Assembly: GCA_002917075.1 (NCBI GenBank)
Contig: NTMA01000058.1
Coordinates: 1 to 64,000 of the forward strand
Direction of reading: 5' to 3'
Origin: Hawksworthiomyces lignivorus
Taxonomy: Eukaryota; Ascomycota; Sordariomycetes; Ophiostomatales; Ophiostomataceae
DNA length: 64,000 nucleotides
Position 1 is the first letter of the stretch. Every line of letters begins with the position of its first letter. A program made the translations under genes and the position numbers. This document shows positions 1 through 13,300 of the stretch, piece after piece. Under the pieces are notes generated by a model. The model was not told where the DNA came from, made no database searches, and was given only the letters and a program-made list of their open reading frames with translations.

Positions 1-945
1 CCCCCATGTCCCCCCCTCTCTCCCTCTCTTTGCTTTTAGGCCAGCCTACGGGTCTATTCGTACCTAAAGTGAAGAGCCTAACTCGCCATCTCGCCCGCCC
101 AACGCATTCCGTAAGCCACACACCCAACTAAAAATGTCCCACTGTCCCGCTATTCCATTCCCCCATTGTCATCCCACTTGCCGCCCGGATCGTCCACATG
201 AGCGGGGCTCCCTGTGCTCTCTCTGCGCTCTTTGCGCGCTGGTGGCAGCCTAAGGGGGTGTTACAGGTTCGTACGATGTCTGCGCACATGTCGATATGCG
301 CTGTACTGCTTCGTACACGTAGAGTCTCTGCAGAAATATGGAGAGCCGCAGTTCGCCGTCTGTACTTTTGCAGGCTTCAACTTCCTCGTCATTTTCTTCC
401 CTTCCATCATCCATCTTCCAATCATATTCTCTTCTTAGTCATCGGCCGATCTCCTGAAAATCATCATCACTTTGAGAATGTGCTTCTTTGGACTACATAT
501 GCAGCACAGACAAAAAGAGGTAAGATATCCAGTCTTTTGTTAATCTTTAAGTTTTGGCCATTTTCTCTTCTCCCCTTTTTTGTCGAGATGCCCACCGGGA
601 CGAACATGGCCCCGTGTCCATCGAAATGAGACAGACGAGTGTTTTTGCTCATGACCGAACAGGCAACATTGTCAAGTTCTCATCACGAGGTCATTTGCTT
701 CCCGTCCTCTTTTGAACAATTTCCCATCTAGACCGAGGGGTTTTCTCGCTGGTCTATCTTTCCTCGGGAGATTACACTCATTTTCTACTTCTCCCAATAA
801 TGTTGAGATGAGTTTGTGTATCATGCGTGTTGAGTTGTGAATCTATCTAGACGTTCTAAGTCTTCAAACATGTCAGTTCGTCTAGTTACAGTAGGGGAGA
901 TTTTCGTAATCGCAAATATAAACGCCGGCCGTCTATGTCTACTAG
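1..945. other. Gene-free left edge, 3' flank of PAL
   Basis: No coding sequence can be supported here. Short open frames of 60-143 codons are present, but they lack family resemblance, codon bias and splice structure. The right part, next to the PAL stop codon, is presumably the 3' UTR and terminator of that minus-strand gene. Confidence 0.6.
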
Positions 946-3639
946 CTATATCTTAATTTTGAATTTTTCCATATCTATGCCCAGAGTATCCGTCAATTCG
1001 TCATCCTTGTCTTCCCACATCTTTTCTTTCTCACAGAACTGGACGACACGGTCAAACAACCGGCCGTCTCGAAGGGCCATGTAGATCTCGCTGGCCATTG
1101 TGCCCAGGATACGGGGTCTGCAGGAGCTGCCGGCGGCCGCACTGTCGCTAGAGGTAGGCGTAAGGGTGCCATTTGCGTGGCCGTTGGCATGGCCGTTGGT
1201 GTGGCCGTTAGTGTGGCCGTTGATGGCCCCGTTCGCGGTGCCGTTCGAAGCTGCTGCGGCACCGTTCGAACGTGCCGCCTGGGCGGCGGCACGTTCGGCA
1301 ACCAGCGTTGGGTGATCGTCGAGGCCGCGGTGAAAGGGGATGCCGAGGTCGATGCGGATGAACTCGTAGACGGCGCGCGAGGCCGGGCTGAGGTAGGGCG
1401 CGGCGGGCGCGGGCGAGGCAGCTGCGTCCAGGAACCGGTCGCGGCAGGCGGCGTACGTCGTGCGCAGCAGCGCGGCGGTCTCTCGCTGAAAGCCGTCGAG
1501 CACGGCGCCGTCGAGTGGGGCCAGGCCGCGGGCGGCGTCACTGCTGCCGCGCCCCTGCTGCGCAGAGTAGTAGGCTACGAGGGCGCCGGTGGTTTCGCGC
1601 GCGGCCGTGGCGGCGCGGTCTGCTAGGTCTAGGTGGGCTAGCGCGTCCCAGCGGTCGAGCAGCTGGGGGCGGATGGTGGCGGCCATGGCGGTAGTAGCGG
1701 CGGTGGCGGCGGTGGCGGCGGTGGCGGCGGGCTCGTCGGCGTCCCCAAAGACGTCGCGGAGCAGCCGCGGCAGGGCGTCGGGCGCGGCGACGGCGGCGCG
1801 GAAGGCGCGCTGCAGGGCGCGCAGGTCGAGCGCCTGGCAGAGCACAAACAGCTGGGTGGCGGCCAGCAGGGCGACGAGCTCGGCGGCCTCGAGCGCGTAG
1901 CGCGCGGCCACGAGCGCCATGGAGTTGACGGCCTGGTTGGCCATCTCGGCCACCTGCACGCTGGCGCTGACGGGGCGCGCCAGGTACGCCAGCTCCGCCT
2001 GGTACGCCGCCATGTTGACGTCGAAGCCCTTGCACAGGAACGACGTGCTGGGGTCGTCCGCGCTCAGGTTGGCCGGCAGCCCGCGGCTGCGCGCCGCGTC
2101 CACCACCTCCGCCCCCTGCGCGTATACCAGCCGCCCCAGGTTCTGCAGCGCCGCCAGCGTCTTCTCCATCGCCGACGTCACCGCCATCGCCTGGAAGTTG
2201 CCCCCGTGGTGCACCCGCCGCCCCGCGCTGTCCACCAGCGGGTTGTCCGTCGTCGCGTTCAGCTCCACCGCCACCTGCCGCTGCGCCAGCGCCAGGTCCT
2301 CCAGCTGCGGGCCGATCCACTGCGGCGCCGTCCGCAGCGCGTACCGGTCCTGCGCCAGCCCGGCCTCCGCCGGGCCCTCCTCTTCTTCTTCGTCTTCCTC
2401 TTTTCGGTCTGCTGCGGCCTCTGCCGCCGCAGCCTTAGCTTGCCGCCTGCCCCGCGGCCCCCGCGCCCCCCGCGCCAGCGCCGACCCGGCCAGGAACCGC
2501 CGGATCGTCGCCGCCGCCGCCCGCTGCCCGCCGTGCGGCCGCACCGCCGCGATAAAGTCCGCGTAGTTGCCCGCTGTCCCCGCCAGCGCCTCCGTGCCCA
2601 TCGCCGTCAGCAGCTGCACCCACACCGCCAGCTGGCTCGCCGCGTGCACCGCCAGGCACGCCGCCGCGCAGCTCGGCGCCGTCCCGTTGGTGATCCCCAG
2701 CCCCTCCTTGGCCTGCAGCCGCACCGGCGCCAGCCCGGCCGCCCGCAGCGCCGCGTCCGCCGCCACGTACCGCACCGCGTCCTCCTGGCCGCTGCCGCTG
2801 CCGCTGCCGCTGTCCTTGTCAGACCGCGCCCACCGCACCGTCACGTCCGGGTTGCCCTCCAGCGCCCCCGCCACGTACGACAGCGTCGACAGGTCGCCCG
2901 ACGCCGAGATGCTGCCCCGCAGCGGCACCACCGGCGTCATATTGCGCGCCAGCAGCGCCAGCAGCGCCGCCACCACCTCCGCCCGCACCGCCGAGTGGCC
3001 CCGCGCCAGCGAGTTGCCCCGCACCAGCATCATCGCCCGCACCACCGCCGTCGGCAGCGCGTGGCTCCGCAGCAGCAGGTCCACGTCGGCTGCCGGCATC
3101 GTCGCGGCTGATGACGCTGCAGACACCGGCTGCGCGGCGCCGTCGTCGTCCTCCCAGCGCCGCCGCCCCCGGTCCGCCGGCAGCAGGATGCCCACGTTCA
3201 GGTGCTGCACCAGCGCCGACTGCAGCCGCTCAAAGTCCTGCGTCCGCGTGTCTGCGCTGCCGCCGAACCCCGTGTTCACCCCGTAGATCACCTTGCCCTC
3301 CGCCAGCTCCGCCGCCAGAAAGTCCACGCTGGCGTCGATCCGCTGCCGGACCGCTTCGTCCGTGCTCAGCTCCGCCGGAACGCCATATCTATGGACACAG
3401 TCTTGTTAGCCGCTACGTTTGCAAGTCGAAACGAAAGTAATGGAGTTTTGTTGCCCAGGTGGAGAAGGGGAAAGAGAGGATTGTGTAGAAGAAACCCACA
3501 AGGCTACGGCCACAACGTCGGCTATAGTCAAATCGCCCCCAGTGATCGACACGGGCTTTTTCCCGCCCGTTGCAGCCGCCCGCACGGCGGCCCACTCGCG
3601 GCAGACCGTCTGGAGATGGGAAGGCTCTGGACTGGCCAT
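946..3639 (-). CDS. PAL: Phenylalanine/tyrosine ammonia-lyase (aromatic amino acid lyase), 2 exons
   Basis: Non-oxidative deamination of L-Phe (and/or L-Tyr) to cinnamate or coumarate plus ammonia; cytosolic homotetramer of the MIO lyase family. Exon 1 is 3639-3500 and exon 2 is 3388-946. The 111-bp intron has donor GTGGGT, branch GCTAAC and acceptor CATAG; splicing gives 860 residues. The ATG at 3639 begins MASPEPSHL. Visible family marks are the catalytic Tyr loop YGVNTGFGGSADT (about residue 82), the MIO triad Ala-Ser-Gly at about 209-211 in GSISASGDLS, NGTAPS, and a C-terminal segment ending in FEDRVV-like sequence (FDRVVQFCEKEKMWEDKDD). The selectivity pair after VQ reads His-Leu (QHLNVGIL). 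Low-complexity insertions (an acidic run, an Ala/Thr run, and an Asn-Gly-His repeat near the C-terminus) make it longer than typical fungal PALs of about 700 residues. Substrate preference is not settled by sequence. Confidence 0.95.
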
Positions 3640-6600
3640 TGAGAATAGTGTTATATGTTTTGGGGGGCGTTTCTGAATTTCCTGCAAAATAACGACCGGA
3701 AGAAGAAGCCGGAAGGCAAATAGAAAGCTTTTCACGCAACGAGACAGAAATTTAAAGATTGCATGACACTACAGCCGCTTTTTCAGCTGTCCGCTCTGCC
3801 TGTCGTCGGAACACAAAATGACCAGAGTAATTTGTCTTGTATTACCTCTTTTTTCATCTATTCTCTCTCTCTTTTCACGCTCATTCACAACTTACCTATC
3901 TCTCTTTTTTTTTCCCTTCTCACGGTTGAACATTGCTGTTTTGCCGATCTTCTTCTCCGGCACCCGGGAGCTCTTCTCTTTTCTAGCGGACCCACATCAG
4001 CTCTGCCAATTTTCTCCTTCACCGTATCTTACTTAGCCTTCCGTGCAATTCGTTCCTGAAAATCCTCTTTGTCTCCCGCAGCTCCCGGGAATTTTGTTTT
4101 CCAAGACACCCAATCACTTGAGCATTCCTTGTCTTCGACTTGGCACTCTCAGATTGTCCACGCAGACCGAGCTCGGTGCTGGTGCATACGCCCCTAGCAA
4201 AGCTGCTTAAGCAGCGTGCCACGTACTAGCAGTAGCTATTTTTGCTTGTGGGACTGTGGAGGCAGAAGCTTTCCTGAAGCACCAAAACAGAGCTCCAAAC
4301 GACACCAGCTTTCAGTCTGTGCGAAAATAGGACGCGGTGGGCGACTGGCGCGCCCTATGGACGGACTCCACCGCAAATGCCGTTTGTGCCGTACAGCTTC
4401 CAAAGATCTGACGACTGTAGGCGAGAATTTGCTCTATTCTACAGCTTCAACTCGAATGCCATCTAATAAATCTGTTTCACGGTGTCATCGGAGCCGGCAG
4501 AACTCTGCGTACTGTGTAGCTCGTCTGCTAACTCTCCCGTCCACTAGTCTCTTCCTGGATCGTCTTGCCTTGGCCTTACTGGGCACTCCCAAGTCCAAAA
4601 ACACAAAAAAACATGCTTCTAATCATGCAATCTCAGTTCCACGGCCTGTGATTAAGTTGGTCTGCACGTGTTCTATCCGTCTGACTTCGAGGCGAGACGA
4701 AGTGGTTGCAAATGCATACAGCGTGGGAGGGCATTCTTTTGGCTGCCATTTGGCTCTTGACCCCCAAACCTTCGTTCGTGAGAGTCCCCCATCTTGTTTC
4801 AAACACATCATGCCACTTACAGGGTCACCGGCAGCTGCATTCTGTGCGTCTGACAGGAGCCGCACCTCTACTTCAACCAAACATTGCCATGTTCCCTTGC
4901 AAGATCTGACCTGCAGCAAACTCGGCTTGCGTGCTACATTTCCTTTCAAAGCGTAGGAATCTCTGAAGATCCTTATACATGATCTCACAATTAGCCCAAT
5001 TTGGCTTGTCGTGTGCGGAGAGCATCTTCTAAGCCGTGTAGGATGCTACGGCGCGCTGCGGTGAGGTTGGTCTGTGATCGCTATCGGCCTAGCACTCCGA
5101 ATTCCTTGGAGTCATTAAATACCTTCTCGGACAGTCCCTCACGGTCTCTTTCCTCCACCCTTGTTTTTCTTATTCAAGAAAATCTCATTATAGACTAAGT
5201 AAAATTAAATCTATCAAGGCCAGACTCTGCAGCCCGTATCGGAGCCGCTAATTTTTATTTATTTTTATTTTTATTTTTATTTTTTTTTTTTTGGACAAGA
5301 AAAAGCGACAGAAAAAGAAGGCATGTGAACTTAATTTCAGCAGTATGCAGTCATTCCAACCTGTTCTGCCTTACGATAAAACTCGTATGATATGCGCCTG
5401 CCAGGGTCTGAGTTGGCAACTATACGTAGATCTTTTATCGCTTATTACTGCAGCCCTTGTGCTGTCTGAGTTATCAACGTCTTAGTGTCAAGCACGACTC
5501 CTTTTCATTAAAGGCTTTCGTCGTGCAATTTCATATCTGAAATACCATTACCAATTGATTTGGTGATGCCTTGCAGGCTTCGCATAGGCGAAGACAAAGT
5601 TCATACGATACGACACGGTACGTCACTTTCAGCTGAGATATACTCGTACATATGTCCCTGTGCCACACTCCAACAGGACAGGCTGCGAAATAAGAAGGCG
5701 CCAAAATTCATGACGAGAAAAAGAAAATATGATTCGATCCTTTTCCGTCTTCCGCATTGACCTTTTAGCTTCTTCTCATCCTTCCCACGCTACAGGATAC
5801 TAGCTCACAATTTGCCCTTTCTGGACGTAAGAGAAGTACGTCGTACGAATACATTTGTGTTTTGCTTGTTGGTCCTAAGCCGAAAAGACGACGAGCAAGG
5901 GTGCCATGTAAGGGCCATAAACGTGGGCAGGAAGCAGAGCACGCGCCAAGAAAATACAAAAAATCAACAAACACGGTCATGAGCGAGCAATTGTACGAAA
6001 CCCTACTGGTACTCCGTACTGCTCGTTCTGTCGCTTGGAGCGGAGCCAATAGCGGATCCGGCAACCCGTAGATCTAAGTGCTTCTTTATGACTGGTCATT
6101 ATTCGAACAACAACGGCTCCGTCCCTGAAGCAATCCCCCACAATATGCGAGCACAAAAGCGTGGCTGTATGTCGTACGACAGAAAGGACATGACAACACG
6201 TGCTTATCTCGTTTCTTTTCTTTTTTTTATTATTCATAGAATATGTTTGTTTTTCTAGAATTTAACAGAAACTAGATTGGGCGGGTTAAGAAGCACTCAT
6301 GCAGTCTTCCGGGGTAGGGTTGGTCCTTAATTGAGACGAAGCTGAAGATTCGGTATCCGCCAAGCACAAGATGTTGGCAATATTTCCCATTTGCGGACTG
6401 TCCAAAACCTGGGCAAGAGGAAGAGAACTCTCCATAAAGCTCCTCTGTGAAAGCTGAAACTCGGTCTGCAGCTATGGCATTCCACCCATTTCCCAAAATC
6501 TGCCCGGCTGAACATGGCGTTTTGTCGCCGGCGGGATACCGAATTTCAGCTTTCTGGCCTTCTTGGTTCTGTCCTCTGCATTCTGGAACTAGTTGGTTCG

Positions 6601-9600
6601 AAACGATTTGGGGGGTAGAAACCAGACACTCTTCTGGTTAGCCAACAGCTTAGTGCTGCTGGTAGCGAGTGGAAGTCTGAGCTCTTTTCAATAGCGTCTG
6701 CGGAGCTCAAACAATACAACACGACGCACGTCGTTGGAAAGCGTCGTTGGAAGCTCCGCTCTCTGTCTTCCATGACCTGGAGTCACCCAGTTTTGGTTCT
6801 GGCTACCTGTCTCGAATTATGGGGAGGATTTGCGGTCTGGGAGGAAAATTAGAAAACGGGACAGAGAGGCCATGCCAGTTCCCCATAGTCTGCACGGTTT
6901 CCGGATCCAACTTGGCCAAGGATATGGTCGATGATCGTCAGAGAGGGCTTCTTTATCGTCTAATTCAGTGCTTGTCTTCGAGATCTTGCCACTCATAGAC
7001 TACAGATTCCGATGGAGCAGCCGAAATGTCATCACTAATGTATAGTCTAATGTGGGATATTTCCACGTGTGATGGTGCTTGAGATAACCGGCCTTCTCCT
7101 CCACAATTCGATCTTGTATTCTAATCATCATTGGTACATGCTGCGTGTTCCACGATGCAAGCTCTGCGTGACCATCCGCTGGCTTTTCCATTTTTGTTCA
7201 CTGGCTCTATTCTCTCCATCATGGACGCCATTATGTGTTCATCTTGGCAAAGTGGTTCCACAGCTGAAGACATACCAACAAGGCAAGAATATGCGGCTTT
7301 CTCGAGATATTACACTAGTCTGTAGCTCCTCTTCTGGCTCACTTATTTTCATACATCTAGAAATTTCTTTCCCTTTTGCTTTGCCCTTCTTCTCTCGTTC
7401 GACTCTATTTCATTGTGGCGGTACATAATATGTGTTCTGTTCAAGGAAACTTGCTTATATCATTCCGTTTTGCCGTTGTATTTCTCTTTGATGGTACGGA
7501 GTATCCTATGACATTTAAGAATTCGCATTTATTCTCATTTGCGTGGCGGAGATGATCCCTGCTGGCAATGTGCGTTGGAGAACCGGGGGTGCGCACGACA
7601 TCCACCCGAACCAATCTTAGGTCTCGAGACTTCATTCTACCACCGATTCCCCTGTTCCAGCCGCAAAAGTGGCTCTAGCATACAAGTATATGTATGTACG
7701 AATGCTTGGGCCTAGTTTTCTCTTTGACCTAAATGAGCCTTGTGCTTCATATTTCCACAAGTTCTCCTTCCTATAAGGTCCAAATAAACATGATTCTTAT
7801 TGGATAATAAATTCGTAGAGTTCATAAGGTGCAAAGCTGTCTAGGGCTCCAATATGCATGGAAGGATTCTATGTTACGACGTAGTGCTACGGTAGAAAGG
7901 AGGATCAAATGCACACCTCTTGTTTATGGATGTCCTCAAAAATTGGATGTTGACATCCGCTCCAATCTAGTCTCGTACATCTAGTATTTAGGGTGCTGGT
8001 AAAGCCAGAATTTCATTCTAATAAATAGCTGGACAAAAAAAAAAAAAAAAAGAGAAGATGGCGGGATCTGAGCGGTGGCAACTCTACGAGTGGCTCTATA
8101 TACGAAGTGCTCGAAGACTAAAAACATGAGAAACCCAAGATTGGCATGCAGTTCGGAAAAGAAATACCGGCTTCTTTTAAATCCGCATGTACAAGCTGAG
8201 AGTTTCAAACCATTGAAAACCAGCAGGAGACTAGTACGGGGTCTCCTCTCCTGTGGGGAGGCGCAGGTTGAGAACATAAAGGAAACATAAATGCTGCGTT
8301 TAAGCCTAGATTACACTCATCCAGCAGGGTGTGTATTGTGCGGGCGTACGGGAAAACGAGATATTAAGCCTAGTTTGAATTTTCCAATACACTGGCAATC
8401 CTTGCATCCCAGACAACGCCGGCCCTTGGCTTAAGGATAATACGTATATTTCTGACTTAGTTTCATACTGTAGACCCTTGGCCGGACCGTGCACCAAGCA
8501 ATCCTAGCAGCATTAGCTTGGGCAAATATCTGTAAGGAATCAAAGTAGCTATTCTGGACCGTTGAATGCACTCCGTAGTGCATTTCATACGCCGAGCTTT
8601 GGATAGTGCATAGACTATTTGGGAACTAATACCGAATTTATACGATGATTGGAAGAAAGGCATTCTGTAAGTGCAACATCGAAATGCGGAAAGGAGGTAA
8701 TAGGATTCTGCCCTGGAGCTGCAGATACTTGAACTTATGAGAGATTCCTGCAAGGTACCTGGGTCCTTGGGGCCAGCTTCCTTTTACTCATATCATGTCA
8801 TGTAGCTTTTATCCCACACTCTCTAAACTCCATGTATACTCTCAGGCATAATCTAGTTTACACTGGCGGGTCGAATGACCAGGTATGATGCTATTCGCCC
8901 CATCAATGCCGAGACGTTGGCTGTTGTTACATTTTCGGCCGTTTCACTGGCTGGCTGCAAGACTTCCAGTTGCTTATTCCCTGGTGTCTTCCGGAGAGGA
9001 ACAGAATTGAACCCTCATCTGAAGGCCCGACTTAATTCAAAGGGAAAATACAGTCCGGTTTACGGTCAACAGCTTCTTTTCAATACTATTGTGACAAAAG
9101 CCAAGACAGCAACACACTAGGGTAGGCACTATGGGTTTCCAACAAAAGCCAACATGACTTAATTAGATAGTTTTATCTTTGTTGTCGACGAAGCATGCTC
9201 ACGCGAGATGGTTTTGGCAAGTAAAACTGCCCGTGCCATGATAAGTTTATGTATTCCTTTTTCCTTCGTAAGCATTGCGCCTCGAATATATATAATATTA
9301 TAGACTAGTCACCAGCATAGGTCATAGATATGTTATACGTAACTCCTTGAAAGAAGCTCAGGGGAAAGGGGGATCGCGTGGCAGTACAACAGATGAGACG
9401 GTCTTCTTCTACACCCAGTCTAGCTCGAACGTACGGGCATTGGATCATACGTGCAGAGAAAAGGGAAGACTGCCAAGCTAGTTGTTGTGATTTGCCATGC
9501 TTAATTGATGCCCGTTCCTAACATCTCTCTTCTTTCTTCACCCTTCTATTTCTTCTATTCCCACAGCTTACCATTTCTTTCATACGCCGTCTTTGTGAAA

Positions 9601-10310
9601 TGCACATTCTTTTACAAAATACCCCTTCTCTTGAACGATCTATCTCTGGTCAAACTGTCAGGGAACTTCAAGTTCGTTGAAGATTTCTTCTTTTGGATAT
9701 AGTTCAAAACTTTCGAGTTGTACCCACCTCTATCCAGGCCATGTCGTCCACTCGTTGTCCCAACTTCACCCACCATAACATATACACAGGCCTTCCCACA
9801 CCCACCTTTAGCTCATCTTGCATCCATCCTTGTAGTTTTTAGATTGCCACTTGCTCCACCTCAAGATCGAGTGCCAATGCATCTCTCAAGCTCTCAAGGT
9901 CCTGCTTTTTGTTGTCGAACCGACTCTGTAGGCCATTCTGCCCACCTCGGGCTTCTTGGCTAGCCTGGCCCTACGTCGTATATGGTTTACTTCCCGTATC
10001 GATGCCCTGATCCCATAATATGAGAGCATGCTTGCCTCAGCCCCCAAAGCTGTACGAAAGGAGAGAGGGCATCCTCCGCCAGCGCACCTTTATCCCACAT
10101 ATTGAAATAATACCCCGGCGTAGAAAAGAATAAGAGACGTCACTCCCCGTTCACTCTTTTTCTCCCCTCTCCCCCGCCATATTAGTCGCCCCGGCTGTTT
10201 CTTGCACCCCTTACTGTCTCCTCCGTATTACTAGAGACAAGGATAATATCAACCCAATCCTATCTCCTTGGAAGCCCCCAATATCCTCATCAGTTGAGGA
10301 CGAACACACA
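3640..10310. other. Long gene-poor interval (6.7 kb)
   Basis: No gene with recognisable homology, splice structure or fungal codon bias was found on either strand. The longest open frame, 4216-4956 (+, about 246 codons), looks fortuitous. The interval includes the PAL promoter on its left and, on its right (about 9.7-10.3 kb), a pyrimidine-rich promoter/5' UTR for the ankyrin gene. It also holds two copies of the recurrent TACTCCGTA motif, at 6010 and 7495. Confidence 0.5.
5250..5292. repeat. (ATTTTT)n microsatellite
   Basis: Imperfect tandem A-T5 units run into a pure T tract. This is a simple repeat with no coding content. Confidence 0.85.
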
Positions 10311-13300
10311 ATGGCTAAAACAAAAGAAGCGTCGGCTCTTGAGGCCTGCACGCGGGACACTCTGCTAGGCAACAAGATCTCCGTACACATGCTCGAGTAT
10401 CTCAGCACAGTGAAGACTCACCCAGAAGGGTTTGAGCAGCTTGCTCGCGAGTTCCTCGATATCTGCCGCATCCTCTTCTCTATCGAGGCTGGCCTCGATG
10501 ACTGCTCCAAGACCGGCCGCCGTTTCCCGCCGGACATGGTGGCCGAGCTGGAGCGCAAATTTCGCACTACGTACACGGACTTCCAGGAGCTCGACCGCAT
10601 GATCCACAAGTTCCTCGAGTATGAGAACAAGGGCACCGTCGGCCGTATTCAGAAAGGCATCAACCGCATGTTTCCCGACCACGGCATCGGCCGCATGCGC
10701 GAGTCTCTCTCCAAGTCCCGCGAGGCGCTGCGGATGAGTGCCCTCGTTTTCCAGTGGTCACTAGGCGACGACCGCATCGAGAACTCCATCGGCATTGGCT
10801 ACACCGGCCTGGCTGCTGCACTCGACCGCATACGTGGGACCCGGCCAGCCCTGGTCCCCAACAATATTTCCCACGGGATCACTAATAACACTGCCAATGT
10901 TGCTACAAACAGCGTGGCGGCGGCTATCGGTGAAAAAGATACTGGAGAATCTGATGCCAGAGTTACCTCCCCACATGACGTTGACCCGATAACAGTAAAT
11001 GGCAGCGGTGTTCCAAGAACTCGCACCGAAGAGCTGCCGCACTCTCCAGTTACGCACCAACCCAATGAGCAGGCTGCCAAGCCTTCCATGCTTGATGTTG
11101 ATCTCCCGACTCACGGAGGCCATTATAACGCCCGCACCTCGTCCCTGCTAGACATCGACGGCCACCCACACCACGGCCAATACGGACATGCAGACCACCA
11201 AACTGGCGGACACAATAGCGGACACGGCCGTGCTCTGCATGACGACAGCAGCCCATTGCCGTCCCTGCCGCCAGTTCTGCCGACACCCACGTTTTTCACA
11301 GAGCGTGGCTCAGATAAAGAGATCAACCTTAACGAGGAGCTGCAGCTTTTTCCCGATATTCGGCGCAGCCCATCTACATCTAACAATACGGCCAACTCTG
11401 CGCGCAATCTTGTGGGCACAGCCATTACGACGCCGGGTGCTGTCGCGTCCATGAACAGCCGAACCCGTATAACATCCAACATGGGTGGCACTCCGGCACT
11501 GTCAAACTCTACTATCGACTCGCGCCACACGAGCCATGCCGCAACGCCCCACACTCTGCTGTCAGACATTGAGGTTATGTCGATCGGCGCATCCACCGCA
11601 GCAGACAGCGATTCGCACGCGCACGGCTTGGTCCCGCCCACTACCATCAAGTTGGTGCGGCTCCGCGCCGATCCTTCTGCTATGCCGAAGTGGACACCGC
11701 GTAACACGGTAGGCGCGAGTGCGACCAACCTTAAGGCGGCGCTCCTGTCGGCCGTGCAGAACGCCAACTACACCCTGATTGAGCAGCTGCTGGATCGCGG
11801 CGTGTCGCCAGACGGCGGCGTGGTGCACGAGGCGGTGCTGCACCATGACGTCGAGAGCATCCGCCTGCTCCTGCTGTTTGGCGCAGATCCCAACAAGCCC
11901 GACAAGACTGGTGTGACGCCCCTGTCGGCCGCCATCGAGGAGTCATTTGCCGAGGGGGCGACGCTGCTGCTCAAGTACGGCGCGGATCCGAACCGTGACA
12001 GCGTCAATCCTGTCAAGGACAAATCCGAGCCGCCGCTGCTGTCTGCGCTCTCGGCGGGCAAGATCGGCCTGGCCCAGCTGCTGCTGGCGTACGGCGGCAA
12101 CCCCAACCACCGCATCCACCGCAGCGGTGGCAGCAGCAGCGACAGCGATGACAATGGCGACGACAGCTCGACGCTTCTTCTCAGCGTCATTGCCAAGAAG
12201 AAGCCGCGCCGCCTGGTCGACCTGCTCCTGGCATACGGCGCGGACCCCAATGCCAAAGACGGCCGGGGCACGTCGCCGCTCTTCAACGCCGTGCACGCAG
12301 GCCGCGCCGATGTTGTGACGGCCCTGCTGGACCACGGGGCGGATGCCAACCTACCCGGCCCTAAGCACGTGCTGTGGCAGGCCGTATACCATCCGTCGTG
12401 CCTGACGCCGCTGCTGGCGCACGGCGCGGACCTGCGCAAGGCGCCGGGCCTCCTGGAGCTGGCCAGCAGCCTGAACAAGCTGGAGACGGTGCGCGTACTG
12501 CTCAAGGCGGGCGTGGATCCCAACTCGAAAAAGGATGGCGTGTACACGGCGCTGTGCACGGCGATCCGGGACGACCACGTGGACATTTTCAACCTGCTGC
12601 TAGAGCACGGGGCGGACCCCAACATGGCGGCATCCGAGTACCCGGCGTGGAAGTGCATCACGCACAACCGCATCCACCTGCTGCCGGCGCTGATCCAGGC
12701 GGGCGCGGACCTGCACAGCCCGCCGGGCATCGCGGAGATGGCGGTGGAGGTGGGCAACGCCGAGGGCCTGGTGTGGCTGCTGGAGCACGGCGGCGTGCGG
12801 CCGGACGAGCGCAGCGCCAACGGCCACACGCCGCTGACGACGGCGCTGCGGATGAACCGCGCAGACCTGGTGCAGCTGCTGCTGGACCACGGCGCGGACG
12901 CGGGCGCGCGCGGCGAGGAGTGGCCGCTGGTGCTGGCGGTGCAGCACCCGGCGCTGCTGGCGCGGCTGCTGCCGCACGTGGCCAACCCGCGGGCGGTGCG
13001 CGGCGTGCTGGAGCGCGCGGTGGCGGCGGGCGAGCTCGAGTCCGTGCAGATGCTGCTGGCGGCGGGCGTCGGCGTCGAGGACAAGACGGGCGGTGTCTTC
13101 TCGCCGCTGACGACGGCCATCCGCGAGGACCACCGCGACCTCGTGCGCTACCTGCTCGAGGAGGCCGGCGCCGATCCCAACGCGCCCGGCGAGCACCTGC
13201 CCCTAGTCAAGGCCCTGCGCCGCGGCCACACCGACGCCGACGGCGGCGCCCAGAACCTGCGCTGGCTGCTGGCCCGCGGCGCCGACATCAACAAGACCTA

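Noticed and set aside
1165..1250. Repeat block that could suggest a short tandem array or CRISPR-like structure
   Set aside because: It is an in-frame coding microsatellite (Asn-Gly-His/Thr repeat) of PAL, with no spacer pattern.
2206..3111. 301-codon open frame (+) opposite PAL
   Set aside because: Arg/His/Pro-rich antisense shadow of the PAL exon.
4216..4956. 246-codon open frame (+) in the gene-poor left region
   Set aside because: No family resemblance, no GC-ending codon bias as in real neighbours and no splice context. One open run of this length is not surprising in 64 kb searched in six frames.
11768..13120. 450-codon open frame (-) opposite the ankyrin repeats
   Set aside because: Antisense shadow of a repetitive, GC-rich solenoid.
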